Source of the DNA: Huaxiibacter chinensis
GTDB taxonomy: Bacteria > Pseudomonadota > Gammaproteobacteria > Enterobacterales > Enterobacteriaceae
DNA: 64,000 bases
Assembly: GCF_022171985.1 (NCBI RefSeq)
Contig: NZ_JAJVHF010000014.1
Location: forward strand, 27,672 to 91,671
Direction of reading: 5' to 3'
The translations under genes and the position numbers were made by a program. The notes beneath the pieces were generated by a model. The model was given only the letters and a program-made list of their open reading frames with translations. It was not told the origin of the DNA and did not search any database. Of the stretch, positions 18,508 through 26,975 are shown one piece after another. Each line of letters opens with the position of its first letter. The first letter of the stretch is position 1.

Positions 18508-19536
18508 ATGGCATCTGCTCATCTCGGTTTCCCGACGGAAACCGTTGTTGTATTTGTAGTAATGGCGGTTGGGGCGATGTTTATCGACCTCTTTATGCAC
18601 CGTCACGATAAACCGATTTCGCTGAAAAGCGCCGCGATGTGGTCCGTTTTTTGGATCCTGATGGCGATGGCCTTCGCGGGGTTCCTGTACGTTCACCACG
18701 GCGCCGAGGTGGCGAGCCTGTTCCTGACGGGGTATGCGTTAGAAGAGGTGCTGTCGGTTGATAATCTGTTTGTGATGATGGCTATCTTTGCCTGGTTTGG
18801 CGTACCGGATAAGTATCGTCACCGTATCTTGTACTGGGGCGTGCTGGGGGCGATTGTCTTCCGCGGGATTTTTGTCGCCATCGGAACCAGCCTGTTAAGC
18901 CTTGGGCCGTATGTCGAGGTGATCTTCGCCATTGTGGTCGGCTGGACCGCCGTGATGATGCTCAGACGCAACGAAGAGAGTGACGAGGTTGAAGATTATT
19001 CCAACCATCTGGCGTATCGGCTGGTAAAACGCTTCTATCCAGTCTGGCCCAAAATCGGCAGCAATGCCTTTATTCTGAGTCAGAAAGAGGTCGATGCGGA
19101 GCTGGAAAAACCGGAAAACCAGGACGTCATGGTGGGCCGCGTGAAGAAAGCAAAGCGATATGCCACCCCCTTGCTGCTGTGCGTGGCGGTCGTTGAACTG
19201 TCGGACGTGATGTTTGCCTTTGACTCCGTGCCGGCCATTATCGCCGTCAGCCGTGAACCGTTAATCATATACAGCGCGATGATGTTCGCCATTCTCGGTC
19301 TGCGTACACTTTACTTTGTGCTTGAAGCGCTGAAGCAATACCTGGTCCATCTTGAAAAGGCCGTCGTGCTGTTGCTGTTCTTTGTGGCGTTTAAGCTGGG
19401 GCTGAATGCGACCGATCACTTCTGGCACCATGGCTTTAGCATCTCCGCCACCGCCAGCCTGTTTGTGGTACTGGGTGTTCTGGCGTTGGGGATTATTGCC
19501 AGCGTGATGTTCCCGGGAAAACGGGAAGCACACTAA
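18508..19536 (+). CDS. TerC-family integral membrane protein
   Basis: This 342-residue protein has about eight to nine membrane segments and the two TerC hallmark motifs: EEVLSVDNLFVMM near 75-87 and VAVVELSDVMFAFDSVPAI near 230-248, with acidic residues inside membrane helices. By recall it is closer to TerC of tellurite-resistance operons than to E. coli Alx. TerC/Alx proteins are linked to manganese export and metal loading of secreted proteins. No terABDEF genes are nearby, so tellurite resistance should not be assumed. It follows yhiN by 18 bp with a GGAACG ribosome-binding site. Confidence 0.88.
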   Translation: MASAHLGFPTETVVVFVVMAVGAMFIDLFMHRHDKPISLKSAAMWSVFWILMAMAFAGFLYVHHGAEVASLFLTGYALEEVLSVDNLFVMMAIFAWFGVPDKYRHRILYWGVLGAIVFRGIFVAIGTSLLSLGPYVEVIFAIVVGWTAVMMLRRNEESDEVEDYSNHLAYRLVKRFYPVWPKIGSNAFILSQKEVDAELEKPENQDVMVGRVKKAKRYATPLLLCVAVVELSDVMFAFDSVPAIIAVSREPLIIYSAMMFAILGLRTLYFVLEALKQYLVHLEKAVVLLLFFVAFKLGLNATDHFWHHGFSISATASLFVVLGVLALGIIASVMFPGKREAH

Positions 19537-19544
19537 TCGCCGCG

Positions 19545-19583
19545 CCCTCTCCCAAGGGAGAGGGCCAGGGCATCAGGCCGCAC
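19545..19583. repeat. REP-like element after the TerC-like gene
   Basis: This is one copy of the window's REP-like palindrome (CCCTCTCCC-AA-GGGAGAGGG, then AGGGCATCAGGCCGCAC). It lies between the convergent TerC-like and HAD genes, and its tail overlaps the last codons of the HAD gene. Confidence 0.8.
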
Positions 19584-20247
19584 CTGATTTTTTCAGCGGG
19601 GAGTTCCGGCGTGCTTTTGGCGGGTGGAAATGCCGCCAGTGCGGATCTTGCGCGGCGGCCAGCAGTTCGTGGTCGCCACGCGTGTCGCCCCAGGCGCGCA
19701 GGTGATAATCATTGAGATCGCCGTAGACGCTCTCCAGTCTGGCGACCTTCTGGGCACACCGGCAGTTATGGCCGGTAATACGCCCGGTAAGCTTGCCGTC
19801 CTTCACTTCCAGCTGGGTGCCAATCAGCTTAATACCCAGTTTATCCGCCCAGGGCTGTAACACCAGGGCCGGAGAGGCCGAACAGATCGTCACTTCCGCA
19901 CCGGAATTGACTTCCGCCGCCACCGCCATGACCCCGGCAGGCCGCATCAGCTTGTTCCAGTATTTTTCACAAAACATCTCTGCCTGCTGGCGCATCCAGC
20001 GTTCATCAACGCCCGTCAGAAACGTTCTGATCAGCACTTCTTTCAGTTCATCACGGGTCAGCTTGCGGCGCACGCAGTGGAGCGTCGGCAGCGCCATACG
20101 CACCAGGCGTCCGGCAAAATAGCGTTTACCAAAGGCAAAACGCAGGAAGGGAATAAAGCTGTCGTGATGCGTCAGGGTTCCATCAAAGTCAAAGACTGAC
20201 AAGACTTTGGATTTCGCCACTGTTTCATCGGCAATCATATTGGTCAT
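19573..20247 (-). CDS. HAD-superfamily subfamily IB phosphatase
   Basis: This 224-residue HAD hydrolase shows motif I FDFDGTLTHHDS at about 18-29, motif II in ICSASP near 117-122, a motif III Lys in RCAQKVARLE, and motif IV GDTRGDHELL near 182-191. The fold with its small alpha-helical cap is typical of the SerB/CicA/PgpC group, which dephosphorylates phosphoserine, phosphatidylglycerophosphate or related compounds. I cannot choose the substrate. The C-terminal codons and the stop lie within a REP-like element, so the end of the protein may vary between strains. Confidence 0.82.
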   Translation of the reverse strand: MTNMIADETVAKSKVLSVFDFDGTLTHHDSFIPFLRFAFGKRYFAGRLVRMALPTLHCVRRKLTRDELKEVLIRTFLTGVDERWMRQQAEMFCEKYWNKLMRPAGVMAVAAEVNSGAEVTICSASPALVLQPWADKLGIKLIGTQLEVKDGKLTGRITGHNCRCAQKVARLESVYGDLNDYHLRAWGDTRGDHELLAAAQDPHWRHFHPPKARRNSPLKKSGAA

Positions 20248-20457
20248 AAAAATGTCTTAGCTGAAATACATATTCTGCTCATTAGTTTACCTGTTTTGCC
20301 CCGTCAGTCCTTATAACCGGGCGCTTTTTTTCTCATTCTTGTGAGTGAGAAGGGGAGTCCGATTTTAGACTCGATATCGATGGGATAAAAATGAGCTGAC
20401 GATATTATCGCCACCCCCGCACTTCATAACCGCCCGCCGGGTGACGGGCGGAAGGGC

Positions 20458-21252
20458 TTAAATAATATCGTCCACGACGCCGCCATCGACGCGTAGCGCC
20501 GCGCCAGAGGTCGCAGAGGCCTGAGGCGAACAGACGTACACCACCATACTGGCCACTTCCTCGACCGTCGCCGCTCGCTGAATAACCGAACTCGGACGAT
20601 GCGCCATCACAAACTCTTTGGCCAGCTGCTCAAGGGATTTGCCGGTTTTTTCCATCTCTTCTTTCATCATATCGGCAAAACCGTCCGACATCGTCGGCCC
20701 CGGCAGGACGCTGTTTACCGTGACGCCGCTGCCTGCAACAAATTTGGCCAGCCCGCGTGCCAGTGAGAGCTGTGCCGTTTTGGTCACGCCGTAATGAATC
20801 ATATCGGCGGGAATATTGCGCGCCGATTCTGACGAGATAAACACGACCCGTCCCCAGCCCTTTTTTACCATGCCGGGCAACAGGGCGCGCGAAAGACGCA
20901 CACCGGACATCACGTTGGTTTGCCAGTAGTTATTCCAGGTCTCGTCATCGGTCGAATAAAAATCCTGCGGGCCATAAATCCCGGCGTTATTCACCAGAAT
21001 ATCGACGCCCGACGCTACCTTAAGCAGCGATTCCACCTCTTCCGGCGTGGACAAATCGGCAATCGCGGCACGTACGTCAACGCCCGGTATCACCTGCTGA
21101 AGATGCTGGATACCTCTGTTAACGGACTCTGTGCTGCGCCCGTTGAGAATAATGGCTGCCCCGCTTTCCGCCAGCCCACGCGCAATGGCGAATCCAATTC
21201 CCCCCGTTGACGCGGTCACTAAGGCCACTTTCCCCGTAAGATCGATTTTCAT
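20458..21252 (-). CDS. short-chain dehydrogenase/reductase (SDR)
   Basis: This is a 264-residue classical SDR with TASTGGIG at 13-20, NNAG near 90, a Ser in VFISSES near 140 and YGVTK near 154-158. It starts 33 bp after the stop of a LysR gene on the same strand and is likely cotranscribed with it. The substrate is unknown. A GC-rich inverted repeat (CCGCCCG/CGGGCGG) lies seven bases past the stop at 20430-20451 but has no T run, so it is at best a weak terminator. Confidence 0.86.
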   Translation of the reverse strand: MKIDLTGKVALVTASTGGIGFAIARGLAESGAAIILNGRSTESVNRGIQHLQQVIPGVDVRAAIADLSTPEEVESLLKVASGVDILVNNAGIYGPQDFYSTDDETWNNYWQTNVMSGVRLSRALLPGMVKKGWGRVVFISSESARNIPADMIHYGVTKTAQLSLARGLAKFVAGSGVTVNSVLPGPTMSDGFADMMKEEMEKTGKSLEQLAKEFVMAHRPSSVIQRAATVEEVASMVVYVCSPQASATSGAALRVDGGVVDDII

Positions 21253-21285
21253 GGTCTGTTCCTTTTGATGTGAAAAGTTCAGACC

Positions 21286-22167
21286 TTAAAGCGTAGCAGG
21301 TGAGGTTTCCGGCGGCTGATTAAACAGGCTCAGCAGGGTTTCGACCTGCTCATCCATCGGGACCAACGTGCGCTTCACAATGAGATGCAGCGGCGTGGCG
21401 CGACGAATACCGTGGCTGAGCGGGAGAACGCGCAATATCCCCTGATCCAGCTGGCTCTGAATGCGCTCCTCCGGCAGCCATCCATAGCCCACCTGATACA
21501 TCACGGCCTCGATGGCCGCATCAATGGTCGAAAATGTCCATGACTCTCCGGCCGCCTGCCCGGAGGCCGCGCTGTCGGCGATTTGTATCAGCGGCCAACG
21601 ATGAAGAAGATCGTCATTGAGGGGCGTATCAAGCGAGAAAAGGGGGTGATCCCGGTGGGCGACGGCGACAAAATCGATATTCATCAGCCACTCTCCCAGG
21701 CCGGTAATGTCCTGGCGGCGGGTGAGCACCATGACGTCCGCTTCGCTGCTGGCAGCATCCATGCGGGCATTTTCCAGCACCTCCGTCAGCCGCACCTGCG
21801 TCTGCGGATAGCGGCTCTGAAACTGACGCAGGATGGCGAAAAGGCGTCGACGGGGAAAGATGCTATCCACCACCAGGTCAAGGCGGGTACGCATGCCGCT
21901 GCGCAGGGTCGCGGCGCGGGTTTCCACATATGAGAACGCCTTCAGGAGAGGCTTGACCTGATTGAGCAGCAATTCTCCGGCAGGCGTCAGCACCGCACGT
22001 CGTCCCTCCGGCACCAGCAGCGCTACTCCGAGTCGTTCCTGCAAGACAGACAGGTTGTAGCTCACAGAAGACTGGCTGCGGTGCGTCTCTTCCGCCGCGC
22101 GCGCAAAACTCCCCAGTTCGGTCACTTTCTCCAGAAGCGCCCACTGCTCAAGCGTCGTTTTATGCAT
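21286..22167 (-). CDS. LysR-family regulator next to padC
   Basis: This is a 293-residue LysR-type regulator. Its N-terminal helix-turn-helix includes LGSFARAAEETHRSQSSVSYNLSVLQERLG at about 15-45 (given here by its ends), followed by a periplasmic-binding-like effector domain. It is divergent from the phenolic acid decarboxylase gene, with 98 bp between the two starts, so I infer that it activates padC in response to hydroxycinnamates. This differs from Gram-positive padC, which is repressed by PadR. Confidence 0.87.
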   Translation of the reverse strand: MHKTTLEQWALLEKVTELGSFARAAEETHRSQSSVSYNLSVLQERLGVALLVPEGRRAVLTPAGELLLNQVKPLLKAFSYVETRAATLRSGMRTRLDLVVDSIFPRRRLFAILRQFQSRYPQTQVRLTEVLENARMDAASSEADVMVLTRRQDITGLGEWLMNIDFVAVAHRDHPLFSLDTPLNDDLLHRWPLIQIADSAASGQAAGESWTFSTIDAAIEAVMYQVGYGWLPEERIQSQLDQGILRVLPLSHGIRRATPLHLIVKRTLVPMDEQVETLLSLFNQPPETSPATL

Positions 22168-22265
22168 AACTCATCTAAAAATTGGATGTATTTGATTCAA
22201 ACTTAGCGTTATTCATCCATTTTTTAAAGGGGTACGATCGTTTCATCAAAACAAAGGAGGGATTT
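22168..22265. promoter_or_regulatory. LysR/padC divergent control region
   Basis: This AT-rich spacer between the divergent LysR and padC starts holds dyads fit for LysR binding: CATC-N9-GATG at about 22173-22189, and TGGATG matched by CATCCA about 30 bp further on. A strong AAAGGAGGG ribosome-binding site for padC lies at its right end. Operator function is inferred from layout and symmetry. Confidence 0.5.
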
Positions 22266-22772
22266 ATGAACACTTTCGACAAACATGACCTGAGCGGCTT
22301 CGTGGGTAAACATCTGGTGTATACCTATGACAACGGCTGGAACTATGAAATTTACGTTAAAAATGAAAACACCCTCGACTACCGTATTCACAGCGGGCTG
22401 GTGGCAAATCGTTGGGTGAAAGACCAGCAGGCTTACATTGTGCGTGTTGGGGAGAGCATCTACAAAATCTCCTGGACTGAGCCCACCGGGACAGACGTCA
22501 GCCTGATTGTTAACCTGGGGGATAAACTGTTCCACGGCACCATTTTCTTCCCGCGCTGGGTGATGAATAACCCTGAAAAAACGGTCTGCTTCCAGAACGA
22601 TCACATTCCGCAAATGAATGCATATCGTGATGCGGGTCCGGCTTACCCAACGGAGGTCATTGATGAATTCGCCACCATTACCTTTGTACGCAACTGTGGC
22701 GCAAACAATGAGAGCGTGATCGACCGTGCCGCCAGCGAGCTGCCAGAGAACTTCCCGGAAAATTTAAAATAA
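22266..22772 (+). CDS. padC: phenolic acid decarboxylase
   Basis: The enzyme converts p-coumaric, ferulic and caffeic acids to 4-vinylphenols and CO2, detoxifying plant phenolics in the cytoplasm. The 168-residue product has the full family pattern: FVGKHLVYTYDNGWNYEIYV, then YRIHSGLVANRWVKDQ, and the active-site segment around KISWTEPTGTDVSL and FPRWV. The ATG at 22266 follows AAAGGAGGG; a longer reading from 22182 would begin inside the control region. The gene is divergent from a LysR regulator that probably controls it, and it converges on acpT. No cofactor is needed in this family. Confidence 0.93.
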   Translation: MNTFDKHDLSGFVGKHLVYTYDNGWNYEIYVKNENTLDYRIHSGLVANRWVKDQQAYIVRVGESIYKISWTEPTGTDVSLIVNLGDKLFHGTIFFPRWVMNNPEKTVCFQNDHIPQMNAYRDAGPAYPTEVIDEFATITFVRNCGANNESVIDRAASELPENFPENLK

Positions 22773-22796
22773 GCGTCGGGAAGCCGCTGACACCCC

Positions 22797-23378
22797 TTAC
22801 AGGTGGGCAATAAGATCGGACGTGAGGGTAAACGGCGTAGGAGTACAGACCGCCAGGCTTAGTGAACCAAATGCGATATGGCTGACGGAATGCAATTGCG
22901 TGGCGGCGCTGTCGACGCTGACAATCTGCCAGGCACTGCCACCGCGCTGTTTCACGATCGCTTCTTTACGCGTCCAGATCCGCCAAAACGCCGGGAGTTT
23001 ATCACCCGGCGCTTCACGTTCCAGCTCCTGATGTTCCGCTACGCTGAAAACGGCATTGGCCAGAGCCTGCCAGTTTTCGCGCGGGCGAACCACTTCAATA
23101 TCGCAGCCCACCTCACCCCGATCGCTGATGAACAAGGCAATGTCATCTCCGCTATGACTCAGGTTAAACCAGAACGGATTGTCATCGACAAAGGCTGGCT
23201 TTCCCTGATCGCCCAGTACGATTTCAGGCAGGGGCAGGGGGGATGAAGCATGGGCGAGCAGCGCCCGGCCGGCAAGCCAGGGCGAACGTCGTGCACCTTG
23301 CGGTGCCTGCTCTGCAAGCGCAGATGCCACAGGCCCGGCGCTCAGTGTCGAGATTTTTCCCAGTATAAACTGGTACAT
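22797..23378 (-). CDS. acpT: 4'-phosphopantetheinyl transferase AcpT
   Basis: AcpT moves the phosphopantetheine arm from CoA onto a Ser of acyl carrier proteins. The 193-residue product closely matches E. coli AcpT, with WFNLSHSGDDIAL near 68-80, the Mg-binding GCDIE near 91-95 and FWRIWTRKEAIVKQRGG near 130-146. It is the last gene of the aryl polyene operon, two bases after apeR. In E. coli K-12 AcpT is an orphan; De Lay and Cronan showed its partners are the ACPs of this island in O157:H7. Here the partners ApeE and ApeF are present. Confidence 0.95.
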   Translation of the reverse strand: MYQFILGKISTLSAGPVASALAEQAPQGARRSPWLAGRALLAHASSPLPLPEIVLGDQGKPAFVDDNPFWFNLSHSGDDIALFISDRGEVGCDIEVVRPRENWQALANAVFSVAEHQELEREAPGDKLPAFWRIWTRKEAIVKQRGGSAWQIVSVDSAATQLHSVSHIAFGSLSLAVCTPTPFTLTSDLIAHL

Positions 23379-23380
23379 AG

Positions 23381-24610
23381 TTAGGCCCAGCGTTTGATGA
23401 TGATGGAGGTATTTATGCCGCCGAAAGCAAAGTTATTGCTTTGCAGATACTCGCAGTCGATTTGACGGGCTTCACCCATAATATAATCTAAAGCGCCGCA
23501 TTGCTCATCGGGTTGACGTAAATTGAGGGTTGGGGCGAACCAGCCTTCGCGCATCATTTGCAGGCTCATCCAGGCTTCCAGCGCGCCGCAAGCACCCAGA
23601 GTATGGCCAAAATAGCTTTTCAGCGATGACACCGGCACGTTATCCGCGTAAATCGCAGCGGTCGCCTGGCTCTCAGCAATATCACCCCGATCGGTGGCGG
23701 TACCGTGCGCCGAAATGTAACCTATATCCCTGGCGCTCAATCCGGCCATTTTCAGCGACTGTTCCATGCAGATTTGCATCGTTTCCCGCTGGGGTTGGGT
23801 AATATGCGCCGCGTCGCAGTTAGTTGAGAACCCGACAATTTCCCCGTAGATGGTCGCCCCTCGCGCTTTCGCATGCTCCAGCTCCTCCAGAACCAGAGTC
23901 CCCGCGCCTTCGCCAATGACCAGCCCATCGCGCTGGGTATCAAACGGCGAAGGGGTGGTTTTTGGCGACGCGTTGCGCTGGCTGGTGGCAAAGAGCGTAT
24001 CAAATACCGCCGCTTCTGACGGACACAGCTCTTCTGCGCCACCCGCTACCATGACGGTTTGATAGCCGTGGCGGATCGCCTCCCAGGCATAGCCAATCGC
24101 CTGGCTGCCGGACGTACACGCGCTGGAGGTCGGGATAACGCGTCCTCGCAGACCAAAGAATAACCCGGTGTTCACTGCCGTGGTATGCGGCATCATCTGC
24201 ACATAGGTCGTGCCCGTGATGTTATTGGTATGCTTTTCGGTCAGCATGGTGGCAAATTCGCTCACCGGGCCGGTGCTGCCGGTAGAGGAGCCGTAGGCGA
24301 TGCCCGTCTCTCCATTGGTCAGGACCGGATCGCCAATCAGCCCGGCCTGCTCCAGCGCCAGCTCGCTGGCGCGGGTCGACATCAGCGACACGCGGCCCAT
24401 GGAGCGGATGCGTTTGCGGGTATAGTGTTCCGGCAGGCTAAAATCATCGATTGGCGCGCCGAGCAGGGTATGCAGGCCAGCGTAGACCTGCCACTCCGGC
24501 ATTTTTCGCACTGCATTTTCATACGTCAGCAGCCTTGCGGAGACGGATTGCCAGTCCTCGCCAAACGCGGTCACGCCGCCCATGCCTGTAATGACCACGC
24601 GGCGTGTCAT
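23381..24610 (-). CDS. apeR: aryl polyene beta-ketoacyl-ACP synthase ApeR
   Basis: This is a 409-residue FabF-type condensing enzyme. The nucleophile Cys165 is in PTSSACTSGSQ, and the two catalytic His are in SAHGTATDRGD (near 300) and YFGHTLGACGAL (near 340). In aryl polyene clusters ApeR is one of two active ketosynthases and forms a homodimer, while ApeO pairs with ApeC. It overlaps apeQ by four bases and is followed by acpT after two bases. The split of roles between ApeR and ApeO is taken from the studied clusters. Confidence 0.93.
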   Translation of the reverse strand: MTRRVVITGMGGVTAFGEDWQSVSARLLTYENAVRKMPEWQVYAGLHTLLGAPIDDFSLPEHYTRKRIRSMGRVSLMSTRASELALEQAGLIGDPVLTNGETGIAYGSSTGSTGPVSEFATMLTEKHTNNITGTTYVQMMPHTTAVNTGLFFGLRGRVIPTSSACTSGSQAIGYAWEAIRHGYQTVMVAGGAEELCPSEAAVFDTLFATSQRNASPKTTPSPFDTQRDGLVIGEGAGTLVLEELEHAKARGATIYGEIVGFSTNCDAAHITQPQRETMQICMEQSLKMAGLSARDIGYISAHGTATDRGDIAESQATAAIYADNVPVSSLKSYFGHTLGACGALEAWMSLQMMREGWFAPTLNLRQPDEQCGALDYIMGEARQIDCEYLQSNNFAFGGINTSIIIKRWA

Positions 24611-25338
24611 AGCATGCCTCCGTTAACAGAAATCACCTGGCGGGTGACATAGCCCGCTATATCCGACATCAGATAGCTGGCCAGACCCGCCACTTCTTCC
24701 GCCTGACCCATGCGCTTCATCGGGATGATGGACATCGCTTCTTTGAGCGCGGCTTCTTCCATCTCGATCATTCCGGTGTCAATCAACCCGGGCGCAATGC
24801 AGTTAACGGTGATTTTTCGCTTCGCCAGTTCAATCGCCAGCGCTTTGGTTGCGCCAATAATTCCGGCCTTCGCCGCGCTGTAGTTCACCTGACCGCGGTT
24901 GCCCATTATGCCGGAGACGGAGGATAACGTGATGATACGTCCTCCTTTACGGGTGCCAATCATCGGCATGATGCAGGGGTGAATGACGTTATAGAAGCTG
25001 TCGAGGTTGGTGTGAATAACGCTATCCCAGTCGTCTTCGCTGAGGGCGGGAAACGCGCCGTCGCGGGCGATCCCCGCGTTGCTGACCACGCCATACCAGG
25101 CGCCGTGCGTGTCGATCTCCTGCTCCAGTACCGCAAGGCACTCGGCCCGGTTACCCACGTCAAAGGAGAGCAGGCGACCCTGGCCGCCCGCCGCGACGAT
25201 CGCCTCCAGCGTCTGCCGGGCACCTGCGGCATCGCGATGGTAATGCACGCCAATAGTAAATCCGTCAGCTGCAAGCTGGCGGGCGATGGCACGACCAATG
25301 CCTTTGCTGGCCCCGGTGACCAGAACGGAACGACTCAT
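24607..25338 (-). CDS. apeQ: aryl polyene 3-ketoacyl-ACP reductase ApeQ
   Basis: This is a 243-residue FabG-type SDR that reduces the beta-keto group after each condensation. It has TGASKGIG at about 8-15, SNAG near 88-91, a catalytic Ser in ITLSSVSG near 137 and YSAAK near 152-156, with the FabG-like NCIAPGLIDTGM after it. It overlaps both neighbours by four bases (ATGA junctions), a sign of tight translational coupling. Confidence 0.93.
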   Translation of the reverse strand: MSRSVLVTGASKGIGRAIARQLAADGFTIGVHYHRDAAGARQTLEAIVAAGGQGRLLSFDVGNRAECLAVLEQEIDTHGAWYGVVSNAGIARDGAFPALSEDDWDSVIHTNLDSFYNVIHPCIMPMIGTRKGGRIITLSSVSGIMGNRGQVNYSAAKAGIIGATKALAIELAKRKITVNCIAPGLIDTGMIEMEEAALKEAMSIIPMKRMGQAEEVAGLASYLMSDIAGYVTRQVISVNGGML

Positions 25339-25808
25339 GTCCGAGATCCCTGATTAAAAAGTGAAGTAAGTTCTTCCGCGCTGGGCTGGAAGGTGTTCAC
25401 GCGGCCGGTTGCCAGCGTGGCGTCACCGGCGGTAATGGCGCATTCAAAGCTGCCAAAACGCGCATCCTGCATCAGCAGCCTGACGGTAATCGTTAAGGTC
25501 GTACCCGCGATAAAACGCCCTTCGGCACAGACCAGTTCGCGCGCGCCCAGCACCATACCCAGCGCGATATGCGCCTTGCCGTCCTGCTGACGATGCCAGC
25601 CGGACCAGACGCCCACGGTCTGGGCCATCAGCTCCAGCGCATACCAGCCGGGCAGATCGCCATCGGCGTTTAAAAACGGGGCGAGAACGCTCTGCGCATT
25701 GACGGTGACGCGGCACACGGCGCTCTCTTCCGTCACGTTCTCTACTGATCCCAGCAGCATCATTGGCGCGTCGTGAGGGAGATATTCTCCCGGTGATAAA
25801 AAGGTCAT
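25335..25808 (-). CDS. apeP: aryl polyene hot-dog dehydratase ApeP
   Basis: This is a 157-residue single hot-dog protein of the beta-hydroxyacyl-ACP dehydratase type. LPHDAPMMLL at about 10-19 carries the likely catalytic His12, and WYALELMAQTVGVWSG is the central helix. In aryl polyene systems ApeP works together with ApeI, the second small dehydratase, to form the conjugated double bonds. It has four-base overlaps with apeO and apeQ. Confidence 0.9.
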   Translation of the reverse strand: MTFLSPGEYLPHDAPMMLLGSVENVTEESAVCRVTVNAQSVLAPFLNADGDLPGWYALELMAQTVGVWSGWHRQQDGKAHIALGMVLGARELVCAEGRFIAGTTLTITVRLLMQDARFGSFECAITAGDATLATGRVNTFQPSAEELTSLFNQGSRT

Positions 25809-26974
25809 GACACTCTCCCCAGCAGAATGCTGGCGTTATTGCCGCCAAACGCGAACGAGTTAGACAAAATCACCGGTTTTTCCAGCCGCTCAGGCTGAGA
25901 CAAAATTCCGCAAGGCGGCAGCGTGGCGTCAGGCGCGTAACGGCCAAAATCCTGCGGCGGCAACGGCAGGTTGCGCGACAGGATAAGCCAGCTCAGCGCC
26001 GCTTCGGTGATGCCTGCCGCACCCAGCGTGTGGCCGGTTAAATGTTTGGTTGAACTGCAGGGTACCTGCTCGCCAAAGAGATCGTGAATCACCTGAGACT
26101 CTATCTGATCGTTCAGCGGCGTGGCCGTGCCGTGAAGGTTGATATACCCCACGTCGGCAGGCTGCAGGCGCGCTTCCCGCAGTGCCTGATGAATGGCGCG
26201 AATCGCCCCTTCTCCCTGCGGATGGGGCGCTGAGATATGCCAGGCATCGCTGGATTCTCCCGTGCCCAGGAGCGCGACGGGCTGCGGCTCACGGGTGAGG
26301 ATCATTAACGCTGCGCCTTCACCAATGGTGATACCGCGACGGTCACGCCCGAAAGGTTCACAGAGCGTCGGCGACAGCGCTTCAAGGCTGTTAAATCCGT
26401 TAACCGGCATACGGCTGAGGGTATCCGCCCCGCCGACAAGCGCAATATCGACCAGCCCCGCGTCAATCAGCCGTTGTCCGCTGACGATCGCCCGGGCGCT
26501 GGATGAGCAGGCGGTCGAAATAGTGTACGCCGGGCCTTCCAGCGCCAGCCATTTCGCCAGAAAGCGCGACGGATCGCCCAGCTCCTGCTGAGGATACTGC
26601 CATGCCGGGCTTGCTTCGCCCTTCAGGGATAACCTGACGTGCGTATCGCCCTCATCCAGGCCGGAGGTGCTGGTGCCCAGCACAACCGCCACCCGATCGC
26701 GGCCCACGCGGGCAATGGCGGCATCGACGTCAGACTGAATCTGAGCCAGCGCGGCCAGCAGCAGCTGGTTGTTGCGGGTCCGGTGCGCCGCCATCTCGTC
26801 GGGGATGAGGGGCAATTCGCCCTCAACGCCGCCCAGCACCGCATCCGGGCAGCCCTGCAGCCAGCCGCTGCGGCTGCGCATACCCGGCGCAATGCCTGCC
26901 GTGAGGTTACGGGCTATTTCGTCAGCCGAATTGCCCAGTGCGTTGACCATGCCAACCGCAGAAATGTAAATCAT
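25805..26974 (-). CDS. apeO: aryl polyene beta-ketoacyl-ACP synthase ApeO
   Basis: This is a 389-residue condensing enzyme with nucleophile Cys156 in TISTACSSSARA and His residues in YINLHGTATPLNDQ and KHLTGHTLGAAG. The ATG at 26974 was chosen because it begins the KS fold (MIYISAVGMVNALG) and lies one base after the apeN stop; a longer reading into apeN is unlikely. In the studied system ApeO elongates the polyene as a heterodimer with the Cys-less ApeC. Confidence 0.92.
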   Translation of the reverse strand: MIYISAVGMVNALGNSADEIARNLTAGIAPGMRSRSGWLQGCPDAVLGGVEGELPLIPDEMAAHRTRNNQLLLAALAQIQSDVDAAIARVGRDRVAVVLGTSTSGLDEGDTHVRLSLKGEASPAWQYPQQELGDPSRFLAKWLALEGPAYTISTACSSSARAIVSGQRLIDAGLVDIALVGGADTLSRMPVNGFNSLEALSPTLCEPFGRDRRGITIGEGAALMILTREPQPVALLGTGESSDAWHISAPHPQGEGAIRAIHQALREARLQPADVGYINLHGTATPLNDQIESQVIHDLFGEQVPCSSTKHLTGHTLGAAGITEAALSWLILSRNLPLPPQDFGRYAPDATLPPCGILSQPERLEKPVILSNSFAFGGNNASILLGRVS

Positions 26975-26975
26975 C

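Noticed and set aside
18508..19536. Tellurite-resistance operon
   Set aside because: Only a TerC-like gene is present; no terZABDEF genes lie nearby, so resistance is not claimed.
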